Part shown: positions 1 to 11,298 of the stretch, one piece after another
How positions within the stretch are numbered: position 1 is the stretch's first letter
Layout: every line of letters begins with the position of its first letter
Notes under the pieces: generated by a model
Seen by the model: only the letters and a program-made list of their open reading frames with translations
The model's database searches: none
What the model was told of the DNA's origin: nothing
Assembly: GCF_905220365.1 (NCBI RefSeq)
Contig: NC_061126.1
Span: forward strand, 14,632,001-14,696,000
Source: Vanessa cardui
Lineage: Eukaryota; Arthropoda; Insecta; Lepidoptera; Nymphalidae
Direction: 5' to 3'
DNA: 64,000 nucleotides
Made by a program: the position numbers and the translations under genes

Positions 1-176
1 TTGATTCCTGGCCGAGTCGATATAGATGTTTATTAGTTCTATGTCGTCTTGGATCTGGGTGTTTGTGGTACCGTCGTTACTTCTCCATCCATCCATAACA
101 CAAGTGCTTAAGCTACTTACATTGGGATCAGAGTAATTTATGTGATGTTGTCCAATATTAATTTATTTATAATATA
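1..176 (+). repeat. tRNA-derived SINE (family C), 5' end outside window
   Basis: This matches the 3' two thirds of the family seen complete at 33189-33395 and 55534-55742. The B-box remnant TTGATTCCTGGCCGAGT lies at the very start, followed by the shared TTAGTTCTATGTCGTCTTGG and GTGATGTTGTCC segments and an A/T tail. The tRNA-like head lies upstream of the window. There is no coding capacity. Confidence 0.75.
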
Positions 177-1680
177 AAAACGTGTGTATCAATTAACTAA
201 ACTATTTTTTCCCAGAATAGAGAATTTTATACAGACCGAACGATTTCTTCTAAGAACTACTTTAGAGCACTTAGACTTGTTTCATTTTCGATTATTTTTT
301 ATTTTAGAAATACGTAACAAATTGTTATTTTTATTTAACTTCCCACTAAAGTAACAGTTTCTTTAATATTTAATGTTTGAATATGTCTTCAAAGTGCTAG
401 TGCTTGGTTGGTACTTTTATTCTTTCTCTTCTAAGAAATAGGATTTAATGGCATTTGAAATAGCTTAGTAAAATCGTTTTAACCCTTGTCTGTAATACTT
501 TTCCTCAATCTTTAAAGGTACCTTGCAGCCTTCTTAAATTGGCTATTTATTGAATAGTTTTCAAATGAAACATATTAATTGATATCTTCGTCATGATGCT
601 ACAAAACATTTCGCCAAAACTAAACGTACATAGAATATTACATTTACGTGTAAATATATTATTCATAATGTAACAGTTCAAAATAAGTGAGTTAGCCAAA
701 AGCGAGCGCAATATAATTGGAGCCAGAGAACCGAGTCAGCGTTTGGTAAGCGATTGCAATGAAAACACGTTTCTATTAAATTTTCTACTCTTGCGAAGGT
801 GCAGTACAAAGCTATATTGAAATAAAAACACTTTTGCAGTATTACTATGTACAAGGACAAGTATAATTCCACATACACTTTGAGTTTAATAAAATTAAGT
901 ATAGCAGTATCTTATACTCAAAGCAATATTTTATATTGTTTCTAATTAATATATGTAAGCAAAAGAGTCTCAGTGTATTTTTTTACATTTAATGTTAAGA
1001 GGTTCAAACGATTAAATGAATGTCTACTAATTATGCAATTACAAATGTGTCATGACGAACTATAACTGTGCCTTTATTGGGAAGGTATCCTACCTATTAG
1101 AAGGAAAATTGCCTGGCGCCTGATTTTCCACAGCGGATTGGTGTTACATGTGTTAGATTTTCATCAAATATATTTTTATATTACATACAAAAATGTGTAT
1201 TCTAAATACGTTAATATTTAGGAGTTCATTATTTGCTACTATTTTGTTTGAAATATAATTTATGGCTCATATTTGAATGTAATAAACAGCAGCGGTTCGT
1301 CCCGACTCCTGACTCCATTTATCTAATCTAAGCAATCGAGAAGTCCCCTCAAATACAAATAAAAGTATCGAAAGTTGTCTAACAGTTTAGGTCGAGTTCA
1401 GTCATATATACAGTAAATTTACATACATAAAGATATATCTTGTTATCTTAGTGGTTGTCAAAGCGAAACAAAATTAAAGTGATATCATATAATTTTGTTT
1501 TACTTTTTATAAATTTTTGGAAACATCCGAGGTCTTATCACAAGCTAGACTCAAAAAATTAGAAGACGATGTCAATAAAAAAAAATTATGATAAGCATTT
1601 TTAGAAGACACAGGTCTAGAACTTCATCAACTTCAAATATTCTGTGACCTATTATTTTGTTGGAAATTTAGTACGGAACA
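177..1680. other. AT-rich non-coding stretch
   Basis: No convincing coding frame, RNA gene or repeat boundary was seen. The 66-codon frame at 678-878 (minus) has no recognisable motif and fits chance in AT-rich DNA. Confidence 0.5.
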
Positions 1681-1850
1681 AAATCAAAATTAAATATCAA
1701 TCAAAATTTATTCAAGTAGGCTTTTACAAGCACTTTTGAATCGTCATTTAACAATTAAGTGAAGCTACCACCGGTTCGGAATGCAGATTCTACCGAGAAG
1801 AACCGTCAAGAGAGTGAAAGGTTACTCTTTTTCAACATTTAAAAAATACA
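1681..1850 (-). repeat. LINE 3'-tail-like repeat (family D)
   Basis: Read on the minus strand it carries a conserved block (AAGTGCTTGTAAAAGCCTAC then TTGAATAAA), preceded by a GGTTCTTCTCGGTAGA-like block. Related copies lie at 23641-23745, 25240-25400, 36668-36737, 40150-40228 and 57716-57842. The AATAAA near one end and consistent orientation suggest the 3' UTR end of a non-LTR retrotransposon. The parent element is not identifiable here. Confidence 0.6.
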
Positions 1851-2319
1851 GTCAAGATAGTTTAATACCATTATATATGTATATGATAATTTGTACTATG
1901 TCTTATTTAATATCCGCTACTTTTCACATCTGTTAATAAAAAGTTAACCGAACTTAACCAGTTTTAACCGGTTAAAAAGTAAGATCAAGAGACGCGATTC
2001 CTGCTAAAGTTTGAGAAGGTTACGAAAGTTCTACATTCTTATGGGATTTGTCTCAACAACTATATTTATATCGTACAGAAAGCCTTACTTCTCCATCCTG
2101 TAATGATTATGTGGTTAAAGAACTTTATTTCTCATAAGAATTTACAATTCACTTAAATGAGATTACAGAATATTATATACTAGATTACAAAATTTTTTTA
2201 GAGTTCTCGTATCTTGGAAGCATGCATCACACATATATAACTAAGCAAAGAAGAAATTTAAATACATATTTTTTTAAAATTATTTTAAACAAAGTATAAA
2301 CAAACTTACAATTTTATTA

Positions 2320-5259
2320 TTATAGGATTTTTTCTTTAATATACAACTTTAGTTTTTTTTTAAATACATTTATATTTTCCATTTCTTTTATAGTATGTGG
2401 CAAATTGTTAAAAAGCTGAGCTCCCTCAAAAAGTATATTGTTCTTTCCAAATGTTTTTGTTCGTGGGTGACGAACATAAATTTTGTATTTATTCCTTAGA
2501 CTGTGACTGAAGGTGCGCTGTGTTAATGTTATATTAGTATGTATGTGTTTTTTCAGTATTTTTTTTACTAGAATGCATGTCTTGTATGTGAATAATTGTT
2601 TAATATTGAAAAAACCAGTTTTTTTATACAACTCTGTAGTTGGTGTAAGGTAGTTGTAACGAAATAGGGCTTTAATAATTTTATTTTGAACGATTTGTAT
2701 TTTTTTAATGTTAGTCTTTGTAGTAGATCCCCATATTTCTATCAGGTACTCTAAATGTGGTTTAACAAGGGAATTATATACGATGGGTCTAAATTTGTGT
2801 GGAACATAGTTTGATATTTTACGTAAAACACCTGTTAGTGAAGTTAATTTTGATGTTATTTTATTTATATGAGGGCCCCATGTTAATTTATCATCCAATA
2901 TTAAACCTAAATATTTTTCACAATTCGATCTTTGTAAAATAACATTATTAATGGATAGTGGAATATGATTTGGTATTTTTTTATTCTTTGCACTAAATAT
3001 CATGTATGATGTTTTTGTGGTATTTATTGTTAATAGATTGTAAGAAAAATATTCATGTAACAAGTCTAAGTCTTTTTGTGCTTGAGCTATGATGTCATGA
3101 ATTGAATGAGCAAAGTAAAAGATACATGTATCATCTGCGTATAGCGTCAAATCACCTGAGAGATTTAAGTTTGTGATGTTGTTTACATAAATTAAAAAGA
3201 GCAATGGTCCTAATATGGATCCTTGAGGAATACCGCATGTTATGGTTCGGGGCTCACTTTTAAAATCAGATATTTTAACGATCTGTTGACGGTTCGTAAG
3301 GTAAGAAGCTAAAATACTGAATGCTGACCCGGTGATACCGATGTTTCTTAACTTTTGTAACAATTTAACATGACTAACGGTGTCAAAAGCTTTCTTAAGG
3401 TCAATGAAAATGGCTAAAGATATATGTTTTTGGTCAATATTTGTTTTGAGTTTAGTTATTACATCAACAGCTGCAGAGAGTGTATTTGACTGCGACCTAA
3501 AACCGTATTGTTCTTTTATTAAAAAATTTTTCCTATCTAAGGAATCATTTAGTCGATTATATATTATTTTTTCAAATATTTTAGATATCACAGGCAGTAC
3601 TGATATTGGTCTATAATTACTTGGATCAGATTTCGAACCGGATTTGTAAATTGGAGTAACTTTTGCAATTTTAAGGCTATCAGGGAATTTGCCTTGTAGT
3701 TAACATTTATTTATACAATTAACTAGATCAGTGACAACTACTCCTTTTATACATTTAAGTGCTTTTGTACTGATTCCGTCAATACCAGTGCTAGTGTTAC
3801 AATCTAAATTACTTATTATACTTGTGACTTCTTTGACAGTGCACGGCTGCAGCTGACACAAGACAGTTTCATGGTAATGGTTTTCTTTGTACATTAGAGT
3901 GTGAATAACGCCTGAGTGAAATTTTTTTGAAATGTTATTTGCTAATTTAGTACCTATCGTCAAAAAGAAATCATTAAATAACTTACAGATCTCGTTACCA
4001 TCAGTCACAGCACCCGTTTGTGTATTAAGTTTTGGAAGAACACAGTCACTTTTTTGTTTATTTAAAGCTAGATTGTTAAGTAGATCCCACATTTTCTTCG
4101 GTTTCTTTCTACATTGGTTAAAAGCCTTCTGGTAATATTTACTCTTTGATGATCTTATCATTTCATTCACCCGAGTTCTTTCTGTATTAAACAGTTTTTT
4201 AATTTCTTCATCATTTTTATTTTGTTTTACCAATGACCATAAAATATTGCGTTTGTCTATCATGTTTATAATATCTTTACTTATCCAATAATTCCTCGGT
4301 AGGTTTATTGATTTAACTTTTGTTATTTTATTTTTCGTAATACACTGCAGTATGAAATTTTCTAAATAGTAGTAGTCGTGTTCTTCATTAATGTATTCAA
4401 ATTCAGAAGCATTTTTCAGGAGTCCGCTGTTGTCAATAGCAGTATATTCAACACGTTGGTATGTTGCCTTACGTTTCAACAATTCAATAAACATTTGTTT
4501 GTGGTCGGATAGAGAAGATTCTATTATAGAAAAAGTAAATCTGTCGTTATTTAAATCGGTGCATACGTGGTCCAAAATAGTTTTAGTTGTAGTGGTTTCT
4601 CTAGTGTTAAATTCTTTTTCAATTTTGTTTAAAATATCATATCCGGCAAGTTCTATTACCTTCTTATAGTTAGTTATATTATTAGTTGTACTTAGTAAAT
4701 CGAGATTAAAGTCACCAAAGACAATGGTTCTCTTTCTTCTCTCCAATTGAGAGGAATATATATCTAAAAAGTCACTTACATTACTATCACCAGGTGTATA
4801 GATTCCACCTACATGTAGTGCATAATTATTCAAAAATACCCACAAGTAGTGATTTCCGTTTTCTGTTATTTTTTCTGTTATTTCAAATTGTATCGAGTTA
4901 TGTATAAATATAGATACTCCTCCTCCTCTACAGGTTTGTCTAAAGTTATAGATATGAGTATAATTTTGTAGTTTAAATAGATTTGCATCTTCCTCCGATC
5001 TAATCCATGTTTCAGTAAAAACAATAATATGAATTTTTTTCGTAACAGCTTTTAGAATACATTCGATTTCTTCAAACTTGCCAGCCTTTCGTATGCTTCG
5101 TAAGTTGGTATAAAAGAATTTTAAGGAACTTGATATAAATGGTAAATCACTATATTTTTGAATTAAATAGTGAGAAACAAAATGGGCATTTATATCAATC
5201 GGTTTTATATTATTGGTGTTTTTAATAGAGTTAGCTAATCGTTTTTTGATTTTATTATT
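2320..5259 (-). pseudogene. LINE ORF2: endonuclease-reverse transcriptase, one nonsense codon
   Basis: The ORF2 frame is open from 5259 to 3703, stops at TAA (3700-3702), and resumes in the same frame to the true stop at 2320. The upstream part is an apurinic-type endonuclease: FYTNLRS (asparagine motif), TETWI (glutamate motif), GIYTPGD, FGDFNLDLL and SLSDHK are visible and intact. The downstream part, from 3591, is the reverse transcriptase: FIDLKKAFD, CGIPQGSILGPLLF and YADDT are intact, so only the single stop separates two apparently sound halves. No ATG was found near the start of the frame. Translation may have depended on coupling to ORF1, which overlaps by about 20 nt. Because of the stop this copy is probably unable to move on its own. 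Confidence 0.85.
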
Positions 5260-6116
5260 TTAGGTATTCCTTGTATATATTTAATTATAATATCAGTTTC
5301 GCCATTATTTTTTCGTTTTTGTAGTTCGTCCGTAAGTTGTTTCATGTACTTTTTTTGAGACGGTGTTTGATCGGAATATATTTTGAATTGCTTGTCTAAT
5401 TTAGACTTATTACTGAGTATTTTCTTAGGAATATCGGTACCATTAAAAAACACCTTCAAAGGTCTATTTTTGTCTGGTTTGTATTTACCAAGACGCATGG
5501 TTTTTATTGGTTTCGGACATTGGTCATATATGGAAGTAATAATTTTAAAAGATTCAAGTTCGTCATACTTTAGCCGAGCAGTAAAATTTTTATCACACAA
5601 TTCACGAATACCCACTATGACAATATTTTTTTCTCGATTACAACGATCTTTGAGTTCGAGGATGAGGTCTTCGTTTACAAGCGACAGCGATTTATTTTTA
5701 TATTCATAATTTGTTGATGGAATGTCCTGTTCAATTTTCGCAATTTTATTTTGTGCCGTAATATTTTCTTTTTTTAGTGTTTCAATTTCTTTTTCTAATG
5801 TGTTATATTTTGTAACTAAGTTTTCGGAAGTAGATTTTATACATTTTATTTCTTCTCGCATTCCAGTAATTTCTTGTCGTATAAGGCGTAAAGTTTCGTT
5901 TTGTGCGATCGAGAATTCCTTAAGATATTTATTAATGTCTTTTCGAAAATCTGACAGGTCATTTTTAATTTCATATTCCAATGAACGCTCTTTGCGTTTT
6001 CGTGGATGTGTATTGATATTTGTCTCCTCTTCATCTTGAATAGACAAATTAGGTGTAGAACCACCAGTGTCGCCGCGTCCGAGATTTCCGCTAGTCGATG
6101 CTTCCTTTGTACTCAT
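5235..6116 (-). CDS. LINE ORF1 protein (coiled coil, RNA-binding-like)
   Basis: Intact 293-codon ORF1 of the LINE. Proteins of this kind bind the element's RNA and help form the particle used in retrotransposition. Residues 1-45 are polar and Ser/Thr/Glu rich and end in a basic patch (PRKRKER). Residues 45-135 are rich in Lys, Glu and Leu and look like a coiled coil. Residues 160-240 carry the INIVIVGI-type strand (here KNIVIVGI) and MRLGKYKPDKNRPLKVFF, an arrangement common to insect CR1-like ORF1s. The C-terminus has YSDQTPSQKKY and a KNNGETDIIIKY block. The ATG at 6114-6116 is the first in frame. No frameshift or stop was seen, unlike ORF2. Family assignment rests on recognition of these motifs, not on a search. 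Confidence 0.8.
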   Translation of the reverse strand: MSTKEASTSGNLGRGDTGGSTPNLSIQDEEETNINTHPRKRKERSLEYEIKNDLSDFRKDINKYLKEFSIAQNETLRLIRQEITGMREEIKCIKSTSENLVTKYNTLEKEIETLKKENITAQNKIAKIEQDIPSTNYEYKNKSLSLVNEDLILELKDRCNREKNIVIVGIRELCDKNFTARLKYDELESFKIITSIYDQCPKPIKTMRLGKYKPDKNRPLKVFFNGTDIPKKILSNKSKLDKQFKIYSDQTPSQKKYMKQLTDELQKRKNNGETDIIIKYIQGIPKIIKSKND

Positions 6117-6380
6117 CCTTAAGTATTAAGTACGTAGCAAGTGCGTGTGAGTGAGCGAGTCGAAAAATTGCAATTGTCTTCTTTACTCCTGCGGGTTGGG
6201 GGGCGGGTGCGTATAGCACTGCGCTTACACACAGGATTTAGATGATGGATTTGTTCACACAAATTAATACTTTAATAATATTAGTTTGTAAGTGTCACTT
6301 TCGTTAAAACAACAACTGCGATTTTATTTAAATATTTTAATCTTTTTAACTAGCACAATGCACACGTCCGCACGATCCGA
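6117..6380 (-). other. Probable 5' UTR of the CR1/Jockey-type LINE
   Basis: Non-coding sequence directly upstream of ORF1, more GC-rich than its surroundings (for example a GGGTTGGGGGGCGGGTGCG run on the plus strand). Such leaders usually carry the internal promoter. No core promoter motif was recognised, and the outer border is uncertain. Confidence 0.45.
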
Positions 6381-6393
6381 GAACTATAAGTGA

Positions 6394-6447
6394 ATTATAT
6401 TATATATATATAATATATATAATATAATTATATTATATTATATAGTT
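6394..6447. repeat. AT dinucleotide-rich simple repeat
   Basis: A run of TA/AT units with short interruptions, just outside the presumed 5' end of the LINE. Confidence 0.85.
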
Positions 6448-6489
6448 TATACTTAGATTGTATTGTATGTTATACTTATATACTACTCT

Positions 6490-6765
6490 ACTTGGTGGTA
6501 GGGCTTTGTGCAAGACCGCCTGGGTAGGTACCACCTACTCATCAGATATTCTACCGCTACACAATAGTACGCAGTATTGTTGTGTTCCGATTTGAAGGGT
6601 GAGTGAGCCAGTGTAACTACAGGCACAAGGGACATAGCTTCTTAGTTCCCAAGGTTGGTAGCGCATTGGCGATGTAAGGAATGGTTAATATTTCTTACCG
6701 CGTCATTGTATATACAATGACGCGGTAAGAAATATTGTGGGGTGATGGTGACCACTTACTTACTT
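6490..6765 (+). repeat. GGTGGTAGGG interspersed repeat (family B) with palindrome
   Basis: A copy of the commonest unclassified repeat in this window. It opens with CTTGGTGGTAGGGCTTTGTG and contains TGGGTAGGTACCACC, GTGTAACTACAGGCACAAGG and TTCCCAAGGTTGG blocks. The 3' part is replaced by a 50-bp perfect palindrome at 6687-6736. Other copies lie at 10287, 11639, 18588, 25462, 28600, 39938, 40768, 43300, 44648 and 60361. There is no open frame shared between copies and no tRNA-like head. Some copies end near an A-rich tail. Confidence 0.8.
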
Positions 6766-6887
6766 AATCCATAAAAATATATATACATACATTGGAGTGA
6801 AAAGTGTACATTGATAATATTTTATCAACGTGTATATTTTTGTTAGTTAAAAGAAAGCCAGATAAAAATATATTTAACGATAAAGTA

Positions 6888-7065
6888 CAGCCGGGGTAAG
6901 AAAAGGTCCGTCACTTTAAGATCTATTTTCGTGGGCTCGGAATCTGCTTTACCAATTGAAATATTACATCGCAATGATTTGAAGTTTAGATTCAAAAGGT
7001 ACTAAGCGTTTAAGACTTGATAAAGGAATTCATTCGAAAACCGACGAAGGTTTCCCTTCTTTGAC
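6888..7065 (+). mobile_element. MITE-like element (family F), copy 1
   Basis: About 178 bp flanked by TA. The left end reads CAGCCGGGGTAAGAAAAGG. The right end, read on the other strand, is a decayed relative of GTCAGGGTAAGAAAACTTTC, so the ends are imperfect terminal inverted repeats. The interior matches 40576-40765 in opposite orientation. TA flanks and small size suggest a non-autonomous Tc1/mariner-type element (inference). Confidence 0.6.
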
Positions 7066-8481
7066 TACATATTACAAGTTCGAAGCCAATATAGCAACTA
7101 GTATACAATAAATGCGATGTGAACGTTACACGAACTTTACAATAATGTGCATGAATTTAACGTAATAATTTGTTATTCAAGTCTCTCTTGCATATCATTG
7201 TATTTAATGTTGATAATATAAGCAATCAGGAATTTCAGTGTCTCCACGCTTCACTGTGGTCCTGCAAAGAGCGCAAGGAGCGTGATCCGAATCCCGAGAA
7301 CTCGCGATAAAGCCTGTCGAAGCCGATTTGAATATGAATAGAATGTTAATGAAAAACTTGCTCTCGACTATCAAGTCGGCTCATTTCTCATTTGTTTCGC
7401 TTGAATGAAAACTATTTAGCTGATATAGAATGGAAACGGGTTACTTCCTTGCTTCGAAGCTGTTAAGTGAAGAGTTGAGAATGTTTTTGCTTAATTCGAT
7501 TCTTCACTGATTCGACGTCGAGAAATAAACAGAAATTTGTTGGAGCATATCTGCTAACCACTAAATTTACATTTGAATATTTTGTGTCCATTATTCTTGT
7601 TAGGCTTCGTGATGAAGGAAGACTTCGACAATACTTACAAGTCAAATAAAAATTGCCTATATAACATGTGGAACAATCTCCAAAACTTCACAAGAGGAGA
7701 AAGTTTTAGACCACCACCAAATAATAAGTAAATACCTACCACCTTGCAAAAAGCCTTACTGATTATTTACAAAGAAAAATAGTAAAAAAGTAAAGTGTGT
7801 ATTTACCTTGTAAAGAATTTACTGGTGCAAAATTAAGATCGTTGGCAAAAATATAAATTCAAAATAAATCTCATACATTTGTCAAGTTAAAAATATCACG
7901 ACCAACACATTCGCCACGAATTCTTAACCTAATTATCCTTTCAACTCAAAAGAAAAACACACGAATCTTCTGTACTAAACGGAAACGAAAAGACTTTTTT
8001 TTAATTTTAATTAGAGCGAAAATATTCTAAATGTTAGTTAGGGTGAAATTATTTTAGTCAACCTACGCCAACGACACTGAGCAATTGCCATACTTTATAC
8101 TAAGCTCTGTATTTAATTACTACTGAGTACTGAAAATCCTTTCGCGTATATTTTAAGAGTGAGATTTTAAAAGCAATCAAAGGGAATCTTAAATTTTATT
8201 TAACGATAAAAGTGTTGAAGTTAAAAGAAATATACCATTTAATAATGAATTACATTTTTGTATAGAAGACAATGAAAAACTTGGACCTTGTTTGTCATTG
8301 GTCAGTCGTTGTTGTCTGGTTCTTTTAAGAGCATTAAGATAAATTTGAAGTATTTGTTAATAATTTGGATGTCGCAGTGTAAGTCAATAGCACCATGGAG
8401 TATTTGTGGCGATATATTTCTTCTATATTATCTGTATTTATTAATAAAATAATGTTATACTTCTAAGAAGCCATTTATATA
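7066..8481. other. Unique non-coding stretch
   Basis: Nothing coding is supported. The 60-codon frame at 7463-7645 (minus) has no recognisable motif. Confidence 0.45.
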
Positions 8482-8680
8482 CTACGAGATGTCCTATTGG
8501 TTAAAACGCGATCTTAACCGATGATTGCGAGTTCAAACCCAGGCAAGCACCATTGAATATTCATGTGCTTAATTTGTGTTTATAATTCTTCTCGTGAAGT
8601 GGCTGCGAAGAAAAACATCGTGAGGAAACCTGCTCCTCAAAGGGTGAGGAGGCTTTAGCCCAGCAGTGGAAAATAATTAG
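8482..8680 (+). repeat. tRNA-derived SINE (family A), internally deleted
   Basis: Carries a degraded A-box region (GAGATGTCCTATTGGTTAAAA) and a B box (GCGAGTTCAAACCCAGGC), the GTGCTTAATTTGTGTTTATA body and the AGCCCAGCAGTGG 3' block. About 80 bp between the AACATCGTGAGGAAACCTGC block and the CTCCTCAAAGGG block are missing compared with 55088-55399. Confidence 0.8.
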
Positions 8681-8835
8681 ATTAATGATGATTTATATAC
8701 TAGATGCTACTTTTTTTTTTTTGACATCTTTACATATAAACGATTCTACTATGCAGTCAGTAATATTATCTACATTCAATCGTAAACAAGCTGCGTACGA
8801 GTGAGATAGTAAGATCGGATGTCTCATGCAGAGGG

Positions 8836-8915
8836 TATAAATATTAGGCACTGTTGGACGCTGTAAACTGCAGAGACATACACTTCGTCGTTAAGCAAAC
8901 ATGTTTCGTGTAAGT
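8836..8915 (+). promoter_or_regulatory. Candidate promoter and tiny first coding exon of a host gene
   Basis: A TATA box (TATAAATA, 8836-8843) is followed 57 nt later by CAAACATG in a good insect start context. ATG-TTT-CGT at 8901-8909 is directly joined to a consensus splice donor GTAAGT (8910-8915). Many insect cuticular protein and other secreted protein genes have just this layout: a TATA box, a short leader and a first coding exon of three or four codons that begins the signal peptide. No second exon was identified downstream, where repeats fill much of the DNA, so the gene, if real, has a large first intron or is broken. The protein family is unknown. Confidence 0.4.
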
Positions 8916-9002
8916 TTAACTAAATTTTCACTTTAGCTTTTATTATCTTAACCGAAAAATTATAGATTAAATGAATTGACGAATGAATGAAAATTCTGAT
9001 TC

Positions 9003-9243
9003 TGATTGCGGATCCATGGGCTTAATTTGTCTTTATAATTCATCTCGTGCTCAGCGGTGAAGGAAAACATCGTGAGGAAACCTGCATGTGACAAATTTCA
9101 TAGAAATTCTGCCACATGTGTATTCCACCAACCCGCATTGGAACAGCGGGGTGGAATATGTTCCAAACCTTCTCCTAAAAGGGAGAGAAGGCCTTTAGCC
9201 CAGCAGTGGGAATTTACAGGATGTTGTTGTTGTTGTTGTTGTT
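9003..9243 (+). repeat. tRNA-derived SINE (family A), 5'-truncated
   Basis: Lacks the tRNA-like head but has the full body, from ATTCATCTCGTGCTCAGCGG through CATGTGTATTCCACCAACCC and AGCCCAGCAGTGGGAATTT, and ends in a (TTG)n tail at about 9225-9242. The 112-codon frame through it (9057-9395) is a by-product of the repeat. Confidence 0.9.
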
Positions 9244-10042
9244 ATAATCTTCAATGCCTAATAATTACAGCAATAAGACATATAAATGTTCCATTCTCCT
9301 TATTTAATCCGAAAGCTACGTTAATACTTCGAGGAAACAATATATTTACTCGGCAAGTAAAATATCTAGGTATTAAATGTTGTGCGATATTATAATACGA
9401 AATAACCTTATTATATCTCTGTTGACTTGGCTATCTATGCACGGGAATATCGTCCTTTTGTAATACAGATAGAGTCTATAAATGCGTAAATGAATTCAAA
9501 GATAGTGTACTCGTGGCGGCCCAAATACTTGCGTAAAACACGCGATGTGGCACTTCCATAACTCAGTGTCATAATTGGCTTGTTAATTAGTTGCAGCGGT
9601 GTCGTGAGTCCCTAATGGCGTTTTATACTTAGTCTTAAATTTTAAGATTATTAAAATGGCCAAGTTTTAAGCTATAGTGTATTTACGGAGCGATATACAT
9701 CATCATAGATGTGATGATTATTTTCTATTACGACTAGATCTATTAAGGTCAATAAACGTACAAAGTAAAAGTTGGATTCGTGCACAGTCTTTCCTTATTG
9801 AACTTAGCAATCTGACTTAAACGGAATTCAGAAGCAATGGTTTTAGAAGCTTTTCAAAGCATAGGAATGCTACCACTGTCGACTTCAAAACTTCGATCAG
9901 CTACTTAGGATTTATTTATAGAAAGACTTACGTACTATTAGTATCCCTGAAAACTAAAGATCAGCAAAATCTATGCTACAAGCAATTAGTAGTATTTAAA
10001 TGGTTTCTCATAACTATTTACCCTTTACAGCACAGCACTGCA

Positions 10043-10272
10043 CAGTAACAGCCTGTAAATTTGAATCCATCATCATCAAATTTTTATCCATTTATTTTTA
10101 TACAATGGTTATATTTCACCACGCTGCTCCAATGTGGATGAGTACACATATATCCATACGCGCAGGCTTCTTCGCGATGTTTTTCTTCATCGCCGAGCAC
10201 GAGCACGATATGAATTATAAGCAACAAATTAAGAACATGAAGATTTAGTGGTGCTTGCCCTTAACCACTGCT
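10043..10272 (-). repeat. tRNA-derived SINE (family A), diverged
   Basis: On the plus strand it reads AGCCTGTAAAT, CACCACGCTGCTCCAATG, CAGGCTTCTTCGCGATG, GCCGAGCACGAGC and GTGGTGCTTGCCC, the reverse complement of the family body. The 3' block is partly replaced. The 82-codon frame at 10000-10248 is a by-product. Confidence 0.75.
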
Positions 10273-10286
10273 CCATCTTACTTTTG

Positions 10287-10597
10287 CTTACTTGGTGGTA
10301 GGGCTTTGTGCAAGCTCGTCTGGGTAGGTATCACCCACTCATCAGTCATCATTATTCTACCGCCAAATAACAGTACTCAGTATTGTTGTGTTCCGGTCTG
10401 AAGGGTGAATGAGCCAGTGCCAGTAGTTATACAGGCACAAGAGACATAACATCTTAGTTCCCAAGGTTGATGCAACATTAACGATGTGAGGAATAGTTAA
10501 TATTTCTCACAGCGTCATTGTCTATGGGCGATGGTGACCACTTACCATCAGGTGGCCCATATGCTCGTCCGCCAAGCTATACCATTAGAAAAAAAAA
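10287..10597 (+). repeat. GGTGGTAGGG repeat (family B), near full length
   Basis: Runs from CTTACTTGGTGGTAGGGC to ATGCTCGTCCGCCA...TATACCATTAG and then A(9). It is the most complete copy for defining the family: head, GTACTCAGTATTGTTGTGTT, AGGCACAAGAGACAT, CATTGTCTATGGGCGATGG and CAGGTGGCCCATATGC blocks in order. The A run at the end may be a tail or a target-site feature. Confidence 0.85.
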
Positions 10598-11298
10598 TCA
10601 TGACTCTTTCTTACATCCTTTGCTTCAATAATATTTTTTATGAAATGAAGTTTGAAAGCAATTAATAACTTTAATGAAAATTTTATCAACAACCTTTCGT
10701 ATTCATTTCAAATTCCTTTGAAATCTTTGAATACATACTGTATAGGTATAAACTGTAAAACGGGAATTCATTGACACAATCTCTTGTTTTCAAAGTGTCG
10801 GGAACGATTTAGAAAAAGGCTTTTGTTTCTCTTCACCATACCGTCAGAGCCTTAGAATAGAAAGTGTAGCAAGTATGGCATGAGAGACTTTATCATGCAG
10901 TCTCTAAAGCTATTCATTATTGAGACTTTCGGAGCCAGAAATGATTTTGTACGAAACGAATTACTACTTTTGAAAATGTAAATATCAAATCCTCAGAAGT
11001 GATTATGTCTGGGTATCATAGTTTAATGTACTTGTACGTTTTTTTATGAATGCAACGACATATCAATTTTGGATTACAGTTTGTCTTTATGTAGATTTTT
11101 AGTACCTATTAGTGGTAATACTGATAATTTAATACAGTTTGAGGAGTTTAAATTAAAGAAAGTACTAACGTGTTTTGTGCAAGCTTATTTTTGGTTACTT
11201 TTAAAATATTAATTATTATTCTACTGTCAAAATCAATGTCGATACCAATGTCTTGCTATAGAGGTAATTACTGTAATTTAAGAAACGAAACCCACCTT

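Larger units (their letters stand above)
2115..6380 (-). mobile_element. CR1/Jockey-superfamily non-LTR retrotransposon, nearly full length
   Basis: A minus-strand LINE with a 5' UTR (about 6117-6380), ORF1, ORF2 (endonuclease and reverse transcriptase) and a 3' UTR with AATAAA at 2124-2129 just before the likely 3' end. ORF1 has the coiled-coil plus RNA-binding layout, and ORF2 has apurinic-type endonuclease and YADD reverse transcriptase motifs. ORF1 stops at 5235, and the ORF2 frame is already open from 5259 in another frame, so the two overlap. The 5' border is estimated from the AT-repeat at about 6394-6446. No target duplication was confirmed. Placement near CR1/Daphne-like insect elements is inferred from the ORF1 type and motif spacing. 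Confidence 0.85.

Noticed and set aside
5383..6039. Plus-strand frames of 105-108 codons
   Set aside because: Antisense to LINE ORF1 with no motifs of their own.
9057..9395. 112-codon frame resembling that at 55211-55456
   Set aside because: The two proteins look alike only because both run through the same SINE family in the same frame.
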